64,000 nt of DNA from Uliginosibacterium sp. (lineage in GTDB: Bacteria > Pseudomonadota > Gammaproteobacteria > Burkholderiales > Rhodocyclaceae), in assembly GCA_016718265.1 (NCBI GenBank), contig JADKDZ010000005.1:384086-448085 (forward strand). Reading direction: 5' to 3'. Shown piece after piece: positions 17,846-26,476 of this stretch; the first letter of the stretch is position 1, and each line of letters opens with the position of its first letter. A program made the position numbers and the translations under genes. The notes under the pieces are model-generated. The model made no database searches, was not told the DNA's origin, and worked only from the letters and a program-made list of their open reading frames with translations.

Positions 17846-18277
17846 TTACTTCTGGGTCTGTGCGGCGAAGGACACGTTCGGCAAACCGGCTTTCTGCGCC
17901 GCTTGCATCACATCGAAAACACTCTGGAAATTCGCCTTGGCGTCGCCGTTGATGACTACCATCGGCAACTTTGCGCCTTCCGGCTGATCCGCCGGTATCA
18001 CCCGGCGCAAGGCTGCGACGATGGATTCAAGATCGTGACCGCCCACGGCCGTGCGGTTGACCAGCACCTCGCCTTGCGCCGTGATCGTGACGTCGATCTC
18101 ATTGGGCTGCTCTTTCGCCGGTGGCGCATCAGAAGTCGGCAGATTGATCTCCAGGCCCGAGAACTTGGAATAGGTGGTGGTGAGCATCAGGAAAATGATG
18201 ATCACCAGCAGCACATCGATGAGCGGGATCAGGTTGATCTCAAGCTCTTCTTTGCCGCGACCGCGCCGGAAGTCCAT
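17846..18277 (-). CDS. exbD: ExbD/TolR-family biopolymer transport protein
   Basis: A 143-residue protein with one membrane span (about residues 17-38) whose start INLIPLIDVLLVIIIFLML carries the proton-path Asp. The rest is the periplasmic domain. With the adjacent ExbB it forms a proton-driven energiser for TonB-type transport or an MotAB-like complex. The start MDFRRGRGKEELE is chosen over a longer frame, giving the usual short basic N-terminus. Confidence 0.9.
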   Translation of the reverse strand: MDFRRGRGKEELEINLIPLIDVLLVIIIFLMLTTTYSKFSGLEINLPTSDAPPAKEQPNEIDVTITAQGEVLVNRTAVGGHDLESIVAALRRVIPADQPEGAKLPMVVINGDAKANFQSVFDVMQAAQKAGLPNVSFAAQTQK

Positions 18278-18290
18278 ACGCTGCTCCGCC

Positions 18291-18908
18291 TTACTTGGTA
18301 CGGCGCTCGCCGTGAAGCACTTCCACCAGCTTGACCGCCGCCTGCTCCATATCCACCACGAGACCATCTACCATCGCACGGAAGTGGCGATGCGCGATGA
18401 GGGACGGGATCGCGATCAGCAGGCCAAAACCGGTGTTGTAGAGTGCCACGGAGATGCCGTGCGCGAGTTGCTGCGGATCGGCGCCTACACCCGAGGGACC
18501 TTGCGCGCCAAAGAGTTCGATCATGCCGACGACCGTGCCGAACAGCCCCATCAGCGGACTCACGGTTGCAATCGTACCGAGAGTGGTCAGGAAGCGCTCC
18601 AGATCGTGCGCCACGCCGCGACCGGCCTCCTCGATGGACTCCTTCATCACCTCGCGCGACGAACGCACGTTCCGCAGTCCGGCGGCCAGCACCTGTCCCA
18701 AGGGCGAATGGGCGTGAACCCGTGCGATCAACTCATCTCCCGGACCGCCCTGACGCAGCTCGCTCAGCACCTTGTCGAGCAGCCCCGCGGGTACGATCAC
18801 GCCTCGGCGCAAGGAAATCGAGCGCTCGATGATCAGCGCAAGCGCGATGACGGACGCAAACAACAAGGGAATGATCGGCCAACCGGCAGCACGGATGATC
18901 TCCAGCAC
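18291..18908 (-). CDS. exbB: MotA/TolQ/ExbB proton channel protein
   Basis: A 205-residue inner-membrane protein with three spans: residues about 9-27, then two C-terminal spans around TLGTIATVSPLMGLFGTV and ISVALYNTGFGLLIAIP. The conserved TVSPLMGLFGTVVGM and ALYNT motifs line the proton path. It is first in the operon with exbD and lpxK. No tonB is visible in the window. Confidence 0.9.
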   Translation of the reverse strand: MLEIIRAAGWPIIPLLFASVIALALIIERSISLRRGVIVPAGLLDKVLSELRQGGPGDELIARVHAHSPLGQVLAAGLRNVRSSREVMKESIEEAGRGVAHDLERFLTTLGTIATVSPLMGLFGTVVGMIELFGAQGPSGVGADPQQLAHGISVALYNTGFGLLIAIPSLIAHRHFRAMVDGLVVDMEQAAVKLVEVLHGERRTK

Positions 18909-19281
18909 GGGCGCAGCTCCTGAATCTTGGGGGTTTTTGATAAGCGACGAACTTTAGCCCCTACCCCGGCGGCAGGGCAAGAGAATCGGCTTGCAGCGGA
19001 AGACCGCTTGGCGGAAAGATCGCGCGGCGCAGCAATTTTGCGGTCCCCGATTTAATCCACAGAAGCAGTGGATAACTTTGTGCAAAAGCATTGTTAATTT
19101 TCGCTAAGTGGCCTTTCCACAAGGGTTTTCTCCGGCTCGCTCAAAAATTACGCCAAAGTTACAAGACCATTAAAATCAATAACTTGAAAGTATTTTACAA
19201 AGTCAAGCCTCTGCCATTCCTGACATGCAGATGGCACGCCACTCTCCGGACAGCGATGTGGATTGCGCTAGAATCCGCGCC
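18909..19281. other. AT-rich intergenic region between divergent exbB and xseA
   Basis: No convincing gene is present. Between about 19030 and 19210 the composition turns AT-rich compared with the surroundings, with T- and A-runs and a CAATAAC-type stretch. It must carry the promoters of both flanking operons. I see no riboswitch or clear operator. Confidence 0.5.
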
Positions 19282-20640
19282 ATGTTTCAGCCCCCTATCC
19301 CCGCAAACCCTTTCCCGGCGCCGGTCAGCAGCGTGTCGGATTTTGTCCTGCAGATCCGGGAGACGCTGGAAGCACATATCCCGCTATGCTGGGTCAGCGG
19401 CGAAGTCTCGGGGCTGACCCGCGCGACCTCAGGTCACCTGTATTTCACCCTCAAAGATGCACGCGCTCAGATCCGCTGCACCATGTGGCGCAACCGGGCT
19501 CAGCTGTTGGCGTTTCAGCTGCAGGAGGGCATGCGGGTGGAGGTGCGTGGCCTCGTCAGCATCTACGAAGCCCGGGGCGACCTGCAGCTCTCGGTCGACA
19601 CCATCCGGCAAGCCGGCGTGGGGAATCTGTACGAGGCCTTCGTCCTGCTCAAGCAGAAGCTGCTGGCAGAAGGCCTGTTTCGCGCCGATACCAAACGCCC
19701 CCTGCCGCCCCTGCCGCGTGGCATCGGCTTGGTCTGCTCGCCTGGCGCGGCAGCCCTGCAGGACATGCTGATCGCCCTTGCGCGCCGGGCGCCTGCGATC
19801 CCCCTCGTGCTCTACCCCGCCCCTGTTCAAGGCCCAGGCGCCTGTGCACGGCTCGCAGACGCTATTTCGACCGCCAACGCGCGCGCGAAGCAAGACGGCA
19901 TTGAGCTACTCATCCTTGCCCGCGGCGGCGGCTCGCTCGAAGACCTGTGGGCCTTCAACGAGGAACCGCTGGTGCGGGCGATTGCCGCGAGTACCCTGCC
20001 CATCCTCTGTGGAGTCGGCCACGAGACCGATACCACCCTGGCCGATCTGGCGGCAGACCTGCGCGCCGCCACCCCGACCGCCGCCGCCGAGCTGGCCAGC
20101 GCCGGGTGGTTCGCCTGCCGTGCCCAGCTGCCCCGGCTGGCCGCTCGCCTCAGTACCGCGATGGCACGCCGACTGGGCCATGCCGACCAAACGCTCGTGC
20201 GCGTACAGCAACGACTGCTTCATCCGCGCGCCCGGCTCGCACGCAGTGCGGATAAGCTGGATCTGCTCGCCCTGCGTTTGCGCAGCCTGCATGCACTGCG
20301 CGGGCAACAAGCCCACGCACGGCTGACAACACTGCGGCAGCGCCTTCTCCACGCAAGACCCGCATTGATTGAACGCTACAGTCTGCTCGGCACCCTCCGC
20401 CAGGCTATGCAGCAGGCAATCCTGCGCCACCACGCGCAGGCACGTACAAAGCTTGATCGACTTGAACAAGGCCTTGCACACTTGAATCCCGACGCCATAC
20501 TCCATCGTGGTTATGCGATCGTTCGCGACGAACGAGGACAGATTGTGCGCAGGGCACAAAGCCTTACCGCTGGTGCCGGAATCGATATCCAGCTGAGCGA
20601 TGGGCATGTCAAGGCGCGGACCGACGGCGTCGATCAGTGA
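19282..20640 (+). CDS. xseA: exodeoxyribonuclease VII large subunit
   Basis: A 452-residue XseA. The N-terminal OB-fold (residues about 18-110, including WVSGEVSGLTRATSGHLYFTLKD) is followed by the catalytic domain with SPGAAALQDM, LARGGGSLEDLWAFNEE and GVGHETDTTLADLAAD. A helical C-terminal region ends with GYAIVRDE. With XseB, which is not in the window, it degrades single-stranded DNA. The ATG at 19282 is chosen over an in-frame upstream start that adds a non-conserved tail. Confidence 0.95.
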   Translation: MFQPPIPANPFPAPVSSVSDFVLQIRETLEAHIPLCWVSGEVSGLTRATSGHLYFTLKDARAQIRCTMWRNRAQLLAFQLQEGMRVEVRGLVSIYEARGDLQLSVDTIRQAGVGNLYEAFVLLKQKLLAEGLFRADTKRPLPPLPRGIGLVCSPGAAALQDMLIALARRAPAIPLVLYPAPVQGPGACARLADAISTANARAKQDGIELLILARGGGSLEDLWAFNEEPLVRAIAASTLPILCGVGHETDTTLADLAADLRAATPTAAAELASAGWFACRAQLPRLAARLSTAMARRLGHADQTLVRVQQRLLHPRARLARSADKLDLLALRLRSLHALRGQQAHARLTTLRQRLLHARPALIERYSLLGTLRQAMQQAILRHHAQARTKLDRLEQGLAHLNPDAILHRGYAIVRDERGQIVRRAQSLTAGAGIDIQLSDGHVKARTDGVDQ

Positions 20641-20752
20641 GGCGTGGTCCAGACTATCGGGATGATTGGAAACGACAATTTGTCATCGCACGCGGGCACC
20701 GCTAAAGTGTGCGCGAAAGCAAGCGCCCCAAAACCACAACAGGAGTAATCCC

Positions 20753-21334
20753 ATGGCTCACACCCTTCCCGCCCTGCCCTATGCCAAGAACGCACTGGCA
20801 CCCCATCTGTCGGAAGAGACTTTCGAATATCACTACGGCAAGCATCATCAGGCGTATGTCACGAATCTGAACAACCTGATCCCCGGCACCGAGTTTGAAA
20901 CCGCCAGCCTTGAAGACATCATCAAGAAGGCCAGTGGCGGCATTTACAACAACGCGGCCCAGATCTGGAATCACAGTTTCTTCTGGAACTGCCTGAAGCC
21001 CGCTGGTGGCGGCGAGCCCACTGGCGCCCTGGCTACGGCTATCAACGCCAAGTGGGGCAGCTTCGCGGCCTTCAAGGAGGCCTTCACCAAGAGCGCGGTC
21101 GGCAACTTCGGCTCGTCCTGGACCTGGCTGGTCAAGAAGGCCGACGGCTCGGTCGACATTCTGAATACCGGCGCTGCCGGCAATCCGCTGACCTCGGGTG
21201 ACGTGCCGCTGCTGACCATCGACCTGTGGGAACACGCCTACTACATCGACTATCGCAATGCCCGTCCGAAGTTCGTCGAGACCTTCCTCGACAAGCTCGC
21301 CAACTGGGATTTCGCAGCCGCCAACTTTGCCTGA
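20753..21334 (+). CDS. sodB: superoxide dismutase, iron type
   Basis: A 193-residue cytosolic Fe-SOD. Metal ligands are visible in YHYGKHHQAYV (first His), the NHSFFWNC segment, and DLWEHAYYIDY (Asp and His). The Gln in AAQIWNH and overall sequence favour iron. AGGAG lies 7 nt before the ATG, which gives the standard MAHTLPALPY start. An intrinsic terminator follows. Confidence 0.96.
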   Translation: MAHTLPALPYAKNALAPHLSEETFEYHYGKHHQAYVTNLNNLIPGTEFETASLEDIIKKASGGIYNNAAQIWNHSFFWNCLKPAGGGEPTGALATAINAKWGSFAAFKEAFTKSAVGNFGSSWTWLVKKADGSVDILNTGAAGNPLTSGDVPLLTIDLWEHAYYIDYRNARPKFVETFLDKLANWDFAAANFA

Positions 21335-21352
21335 TCAAAGGTAGCAGGAAAT

Positions 21353-21381
21353 AAAAAAGCGAGCCTTGCGCTCGCTTTTTT
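21353..21381. terminator. bidirectional intrinsic terminator between sodB and the thiolase
   Basis: A-run, GCGAGC/GCTCGC stem, T-run, placed between converging genes about 20 nt after the sodB stop. Confidence 0.85.
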
Positions 21382-21396
21382 ACTTGGCAGACAGGC

Positions 21397-22572
21397 CTAT
21401 CGTTCGACCGTGAGCGCAACACCCATGCCACCGCCGATACACAAGGTCGCCAGCCCCTTCTTGGCATTCTGGCGCTGCATTTCGTGCAGCAGCGTCACCA
21501 GGATACGGCAGCCTGACGCCCCGATCGGGTGGCCGATCGCAATCGCCCCCCCATTGAGATTGATCTTGCTGGTGTCCCAGCCCAGCTCCTTGTTCACCGC
21601 GATCGCCTGCGCAGCAAACGCTTCGTTGCCCTCGACGACGTCGAGCTGATCGGCTTGCCAGCCCGCTTTCTGCAAGGCCAGGCGTACCGCCGGCGCAGGG
21701 CCGATCCCCATGATGGCGGGATCCACGCCGGACGAGGCATAGGAGCGGATGGTCGCCAGAATGGGCAGGCCCAGCTCGCGCGCCTTGCTCTCACGCATCA
21801 CCAACACCCCCGCCGCACCATCGTTGATCCCCGAGGCATTCCCGGCCGTCACCGTCCCGGCCTTGTCAAACGCCGGCTTGAGTGCTGCCAGGCTTTCAAG
21901 CGTGGCCCCATGCTTGATGAACTCATCGGTATCGAAAACGATGTCGCCCTTCTTGTTCGGGATGACCACCGGTACGATTTCATCCTTGAACCGCCCTGCC
22001 TTCTGCGCGGCTTCCGCCTTGTTTTGCGACGCCAGCGCAAATATGTCCTGCTCTTCGCGAGTGATCCCGTACTTCTTGGCCAGATTCTCGGCCGTCACGC
22101 CCATGTGGTAGTTGTTATAAATATCCCACAAACCATCGTTGACCATGCTGTCGATGAGTTTGGCATCGCCCATGCGAAACCCGTCGCGCGAGCCGTTCAG
22201 GATGTGCGGGCTGGCCGACATGTTCTCCTGCCCGCCGGCAATCACCACTTCTGCGTCACCACAACGAATCGCCTGTACGGCAAGCATCACCGCCTTGAGT
22301 CCGGAGCCACACACTTTGTTGATGGTCATCGCCGGCACGGCTTCGGGCAGACCGGCCCGGATCACCGCCTGGCGCGCCGGGTTCTGCCCGAGACCCGCCG
22401 TCAGCACCTGACCAAGGATGACGTCACTGACCTGATCCGCCGCGAGACCCGAACGCGCCAATAAACTGCGTATCACCACTGCGCCGAGTTCCGCTGCGGG
22501 AACCTTGGCGAGCGAACCGCCAAACTTGCCAACGGCTGTACGCACAGCCGACACGATCACGACGTTTTCCAT
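21397..22572 (-). CDS. acetyl-CoA C-acetyltransferase (thiolase)
   Basis: A 391-residue biosynthetic-type thiolase that condenses two acetyl-CoA to acetoacetyl-CoA. The acylated Cys is C88 in NKVCGSGLKAV, the GHPIGASG loop holds the active-site His, and the second Cys is in CIGGGMG near the end. It could serve polyhydroxybutyrate synthesis (phaA) or acetoacetate metabolism (atoB); no phaB or phaC is adjacent to decide. Confidence 0.93.
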   Translation of the reverse strand: MENVVIVSAVRTAVGKFGGSLAKVPAAELGAVVIRSLLARSGLAADQVSDVILGQVLTAGLGQNPARQAVIRAGLPEAVPAMTINKVCGSGLKAVMLAVQAIRCGDAEVVIAGGQENMSASPHILNGSRDGFRMGDAKLIDSMVNDGLWDIYNNYHMGVTAENLAKKYGITREEQDIFALASQNKAEAAQKAGRFKDEIVPVVIPNKKGDIVFDTDEFIKHGATLESLAALKPAFDKAGTVTAGNASGINDGAAGVLVMRESKARELGLPILATIRSYASSGVDPAIMGIGPAPAVRLALQKAGWQADQLDVVEGNEAFAAQAIAVNKELGWDTSKINLNGGAIAIGHPIGASGCRILVTLLHEMQRQNAKKGLATLCIGGGMGVALTVER

Positions 22573-22775
22573 TCTGTTCTCCTCGTTATCCCGCTCTGCA
22601 ACCGGACCGGCCGGGCACGCCGTCCGGTGGTCTCAAGCTCAGGATATTAGCGCTGATTCCAAGCCTGGCGCGCCTCGCCATTCGGGCACCATCAAGCCGG
22701 AGCAGAGAAACGCCTGACGGGAGCCGTCACCCACAGTGTCATGGGGCTGCAACACACGGCAGACAGAATGCACGC

Positions 22776-23552
22776 ATGCCACGTGTAAGAAGCCTCTTCC
22801 TGTCCGACATCCACCTGGGTACCAAGGCCTGCCAGGCCGAACACTTACTGGCCTTTTTGCGTGAGCATCCAGCCGAGAATGTCTTCCTGATCGGCGACAT
22901 CATTGACTTCTGGGCCATGAAGCGCTCGCTGGCCTGGAGCCCGGCCCACAACACCGTCGTACAAAAGATGCTGCGACGCGCCCGCCATGGCGAACGCATC
23001 ATATTCATTCCGGGCAACCACGATGAGGCCTTGCGCGCTCATTGCGGCACCGTGTTTGGCGACATCCGGGTGGAGCACGAATGGGTGCATGAAACCGCGG
23101 ACGGCAAGCGCCTGTTGCTGGTCCACGGCGACGAGTTCGACCAGGTCACCCGACATCACAAATGGGTAGCCGTGCTCGGCGACATGGCCTATACCCTGCT
23201 CGTCAAGATCAACGTATGGCTGTCATTCGCGCGCCGCTGTCTGGGGCTGTCGGGCTACTGGTCACTGGCCGGCTATGCAAAACGCAAAGTCAAGACTGCC
23301 TTGCAGTTCATTTTCGACTTTGAAGAGAACGTCACTCGCGCCGCCCGCGCCCGTGGGTTGGATGGAGTGGTCTGCGGGCACATTCACTGGGCGACGATCC
23401 GCCAGATTGACAAGCTCCTTTACGTGAATTGCGGCGACTGGGTGGACAGCTGCACCGGCATCGTCGAGCACCATGACGGACGCCTTGAACTTATCCATTG
23501 GGCGAGCCAGGCCGGGCGCCATTCTCTGACGACTGAACTCATCCCGGAATAG
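22776..23552 (+). CDS. UDP-2,3-diacylglucosamine pyrophosphatase-like metallophosphoesterase
   Basis: A 258-residue calcineurin-like phosphoesterase. All metal motifs are present: DIHLG near residue 10, GDIIDFW near 40, GNHDE near 80, VHGDEFD and GHIHWA. The family is annotated as LpxH-like, but a dedicated lpxH is usually elsewhere. Here it begins a cassette with two GT4 glycosyltransferases and dgkA, so a role in envelope lipid turnover or glycolipid synthesis is inferred, not shown. Confidence 0.85.
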   Translation: MPRVRSLFLSDIHLGTKACQAEHLLAFLREHPAENVFLIGDIIDFWAMKRSLAWSPAHNTVVQKMLRRARHGERIIFIPGNHDEALRAHCGTVFGDIRVEHEWVHETADGKRLLLVHGDEFDQVTRHHKWVAVLGDMAYTLLVKINVWLSFARRCLGLSGYWSLAGYAKRKVKTALQFIFDFEENVTRAARARGLDGVVCGHIHWATIRQIDKLLYVNCGDWVDSCTGIVEHHDGRLELIHWASQAGRHSLTTELIPE

Positions 23553-23561
23553 GACCTGATT

Positions 23562-24758
23562 GTGCGTATCCTGATGCTGTCCGACGTCTACTTTCCGCGT
23601 GTGAATGGGGTTTCTACCGCCATTCAGACCTACCGCCAGCAACTTCCCTCGCAAGGGATATCCAGCGCCTTGCTCGCCCCCCGCTACAGCGCCCGGGAAT
23701 GGGAGCCCGACGTGGAGCGCCTGCCGGCCTGGACGGTGCCGATGGACCGTGAAGACCGCATTGTGCGCCCCGGGCTGTTCCGCCAGCGCGCGATCCGGGC
23801 CGCGGCAAACTGTGATCTGGTCCACATCCAGACACCGTTTTCCGCTCATGGCGCGGGCATCGCCGCAGCCCGTCGGCATGGACTGCCGGTGGTCGCGAGT
23901 TACCACACTTTGTTCGAAGAGTATCTTCAGCACTACGCGCCTTTTCTTCCGAAAAGCTGGCTGAGAGCGCTTGCACGTCGCATTTCGCGCTACCAGTGCA
24001 ACCAGCTCGATGCCGTCATCGTGCCCTCCGCGCAGATGCAGGAGCGCTTGCTGGAATATGGCGTCACCGCCCCGTTGCACATCCTGCCCACGGGCATCCC
24101 GCTCGGGCGCTTTGCCCACGGCAACCGGGATCGCTTCCGCCAGCATTACCAGATCGAACCCGACCGACCGGTAGCGCTGTATGTCGGGCGTGCGGCGCAC
24201 GAGAAGAACATCGACTTCCTGATCGACGCGCTGCAGATCGCGCTGAAGTCCGTTCCGCGTCTATTGCTATTGATCGCTGGTGAAGGCCCGGCCCTGCAGC
24301 GACTGCAGGATCACGCCCGGCATCTCGGCATCAGCGAGTCGGTTCGTTTTGTCGGCTATCTGGACCGCACACACGAACTCCCGGACTGCTACGCCGCGGC
24401 CGACCAGTTTGTATTCGCTTCGCACACGGAGACGCAAGGCCTTGTGCTGCTTGAGGCCATGGCAGCCGGCCTCCCCGTCGTGGCGCTGGCCAAGATGGGC
24501 ACCTGCGACATTCTGGTCGAGGCCTCCGGCGCCATCGCGCCACCGGCCGAACGAGAGGCCTTTGCCGCGGCGATGGTGCAGGTGGCGACCACCCCGACGC
24601 TTCGTCACACGATGTGCGAGAAAGGCCGGGCGTGGGCCACAAGTTGGTCTGACGAAGCCCTGACCGCGCGCATGGCCGAGCTGTATCGCCAACTCTCCCA
24701 CCGTAGTCCTCACGCAGAGATCCCATGGAAAGCCCATTCAAAGGCAAGACCGGCCTGA
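23562..24758 (+). CDS. GT4-family glycosyltransferase
   Basis: A 398-residue GT-B enzyme. The N-terminal domain starts MRILMLSDVYFPRVNGVSTAI with the nucleotide-sugar acceptor face (HIQTPFSAHG). The C-terminal domain has GRAAHEKNIDFLIDAL and the E-x7-E-type SHTETQGLVLLEAMAAG. It resembles mannosyl- or glucosyl-transferases acting on lipid acceptors. GTG start at 23562, 9 nt after the phosphatase. The C-terminus overlaps dgkA by 34 nt. Confidence 0.87.
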   Translation: MRILMLSDVYFPRVNGVSTAIQTYRQQLPSQGISSALLAPRYSAREWEPDVERLPAWTVPMDREDRIVRPGLFRQRAIRAAANCDLVHIQTPFSAHGAGIAAARRHGLPVVASYHTLFEEYLQHYAPFLPKSWLRALARRISRYQCNQLDAVIVPSAQMQERLLEYGVTAPLHILPTGIPLGRFAHGNRDRFRQHYQIEPDRPVALYVGRAAHEKNIDFLIDALQIALKSVPRLLLLIAGEGPALQRLQDHARHLGISESVRFVGYLDRTHELPDCYAAADQFVFASHTETQGLVLLEAMAAGLPVVALAKMGTCDILVEASGAIAPPAEREAFAAAMVQVATTPTLRHTMCEKGRAWATSWSDEALTARMAELYRQLSHRSPHAEIPWKAHSKARPA

Positions 24759-25111
24759 CACGCCTCTGGAACGCCCTGCATTACTCGTTTGATGGATTGG
24801 TGGATGCCTACCGGCTGGAAGACGCCTTCCGCCAGGAAGTCTTTCTGGCCCTGATCCTGCTCCCCGCTTCCGTCGCGTTGCGCATCTGGCTGAATCTGAG
24901 CGGCACCGCCCACGCGCTGATGATCGCAGCCGTGCTGCTCGTGATCATCGTCGAGCTGATCAACTCGGCCATTGAGGCCACCGTTGATCGCGTCGGGCTG
25001 GAGCGTCACACGCTCTCCAAACGCGCCAAGGATATCGGCAGCGCCTCGGTGCTGATTTCGCTGCTCAACGTGCTCGCGGTCTGGGGCTGCATCCTGGCAG
25101 GAGAATTCTGA
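24725..25111 (+). CDS. dgkA: diacylglycerol kinase
   Basis: A 128-residue three-span inner-membrane kinase that phosphorylates diacylglycerol to phosphatidic acid. EAFRQE-like DAFRQEVFLAL and ELINSAIEATVDR are the diagnostic motifs, and the length is standard. Its stop overlaps the start of the next glycosyltransferase (TGATG). In this context it may recycle diacylglycerol released by glycosyltransferases that use lipid donors. Confidence 0.93.
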   Translation: MESPFKGKTGLTRLWNALHYSFDGLVDAYRLEDAFRQEVFLALILLPASVALRIWLNLSGTAHALMIAAVLLVIIVELINSAIEATVDRVGLERHTLSKRAKDIGSASVLISLLNVLAVWGCILAGEF

Positions 25112-26281
25112 TGACGACACGCCTCAAGCTCTGCCTGGTGAGCGAAACCTGGCCACCGGAAGTGAATGGCGTCGCGATGACGATGGCACGCCTGGCCGAC
25201 GGCCTGCGACATCGCGGGCACGCCGTGCACATCGTACGCCCCCGGCAGGGCAAGGGAAGAGGACAGCTCGACCGGTGAAACCCTGGTGCGCGGCCTGCCT
25301 CTGCCGGGCTACAAGGATCTGCAGATCGGCATGCCGTCAGATCGCGTGCTGCGCGAATTGTGGGCCCGTGATCGGCCGGATGTCGTCCATGCCGTCACCG
25401 AAGGCCCGCTGGGCTGGTCGGCCCTGCGCGTCGCCCACCTGCTTGGCATTCCGGTGACCTCCAGCTACCACACCCATTTTGATGGCTACAGCAAGCACTA
25501 TGGCGTCAGCCTCATTGGCCCGATCATCAGCGCCTGGCTGCGACGCTTTCACCGCCGTACATTGAACACCCTGGCGCCGACTGCGGCGCTGGTCGAGAAG
25601 CTCAGCCAGGCCGGCGTGCCGGGCGCGCGCGTGCTGGGACGCGGCGTCGACACCGCCTTGTTCATGCCAGAACGCCGTGACAACGCCCTGCGCGCCGAGT
25701 GGGGGGCGGGAGAGGAGGATCTCGTCATCCTCAACGTCGGCCGCCTTGCGCCGGAAAAGAACCTCACGCTCGCCGCTCGCGCCCACGCCGCGATCGCACA
25801 GGAAATCGCCGGGACACGCATGGTCTGGGTGGGAGACGGCCCCTCACGGGCGACGCTTGCCAAGCGCAACCCTGCGCACGTATTTACGGGTGCCCAGCGC
25901 GGTGAGGCGCTTGCCCGCTGCTACGCCAGCGCCGATATCTTCCTGTTTCCCAGCCTGACCGAGACCTATGGCAACGTCGTCCCGGAAGCCATGGCCAGCG
26001 GGCTTGCCGTCGTCGCCTATCACGATGCCGCGGCAGCGGAGCTGATCCGCTCGGGCGAGAACGGCCTCACCGTTGTTCCCGGCAATGAAGCCGCCTTCAT
26101 CGCCGCCGCCTGTCGCATGGCACGCGACGCGGGGTTGCGCCAACACTGCCGAGAAGCCGCACGGCAGCGCGTTACCCCGATCAGCTGGGATTCCGTAATC
26201 GGAGAATTCGAGTCGGTGCTGCAAGCCGCCTCCGCAGGCTTGCTCAAGGAAACACCCGGCACTGTCGCCGTCAGCGCATAG
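25111..26281 (+). CDS. second GT4-family glycosyltransferase, frameshifted near the 5' end
   Basis: The ATG at 25111 opens LKLCLVSETWPPEVNGVAMTM, the usual GT4 N-terminus, but this frame stops at 25278. The rest (residues RGLPLPGYKDLQIG onward) is in the +1 frame to 26281. One extra base, probably a G or A in the purine run near 25250-25260, explains it: joined, the text reads RPRQG..EDSSTGETLVRGLPLPGY as in the family. The C-terminal domain is intact, with NVGRLAPEKNLTL and PSLTETYGNVVPEAMASG. Either a sequencing error or a recent inactivation. Confidence 0.85.
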
Positions 26282-26297
26282 AAGAACAAAACACACA

Positions 26298-26334
26298 TGC
26301 CCGGAGAGCCGCTCTCCGCTTGGCTCTTCAGGCA
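26298..26334. repeat. extragenic hairpin repeat, copy 3
   Basis: TGCCCGGAGAGCC / GGCTCTTCAGGCA with an 11-nt loop, 17 nt after the glycosyltransferase stop, between converging genes. Same design as copies at 1562, 9027 and 42651. Confidence 0.6.
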
Positions 26335-26417
26335 CATAAATATACTTATAGCATAATCCGGGCCGAGGCTGGGCTGATCTGGAATCCCCCCTTGGATTGC
26401 GCCGAGCGGGTTTCAGG

Positions 26418-26452
26418 ATAAAAACAAAGGGCTGCCCGCGGGCAGCCCAAAC
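26418..26452 (-). terminator. intrinsic terminator of the aceEF-lpdA operon
   Basis: GGGCTGCCCGCGGGCAGCCC palindrome, followed on the minus strand by a TTTGTTTTT run, 25 nt past the lpdA stop. Confidence 0.75.
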
Positions 26453-26476
26453 TTTCTAACCAGCCTGGTTTTGGAG

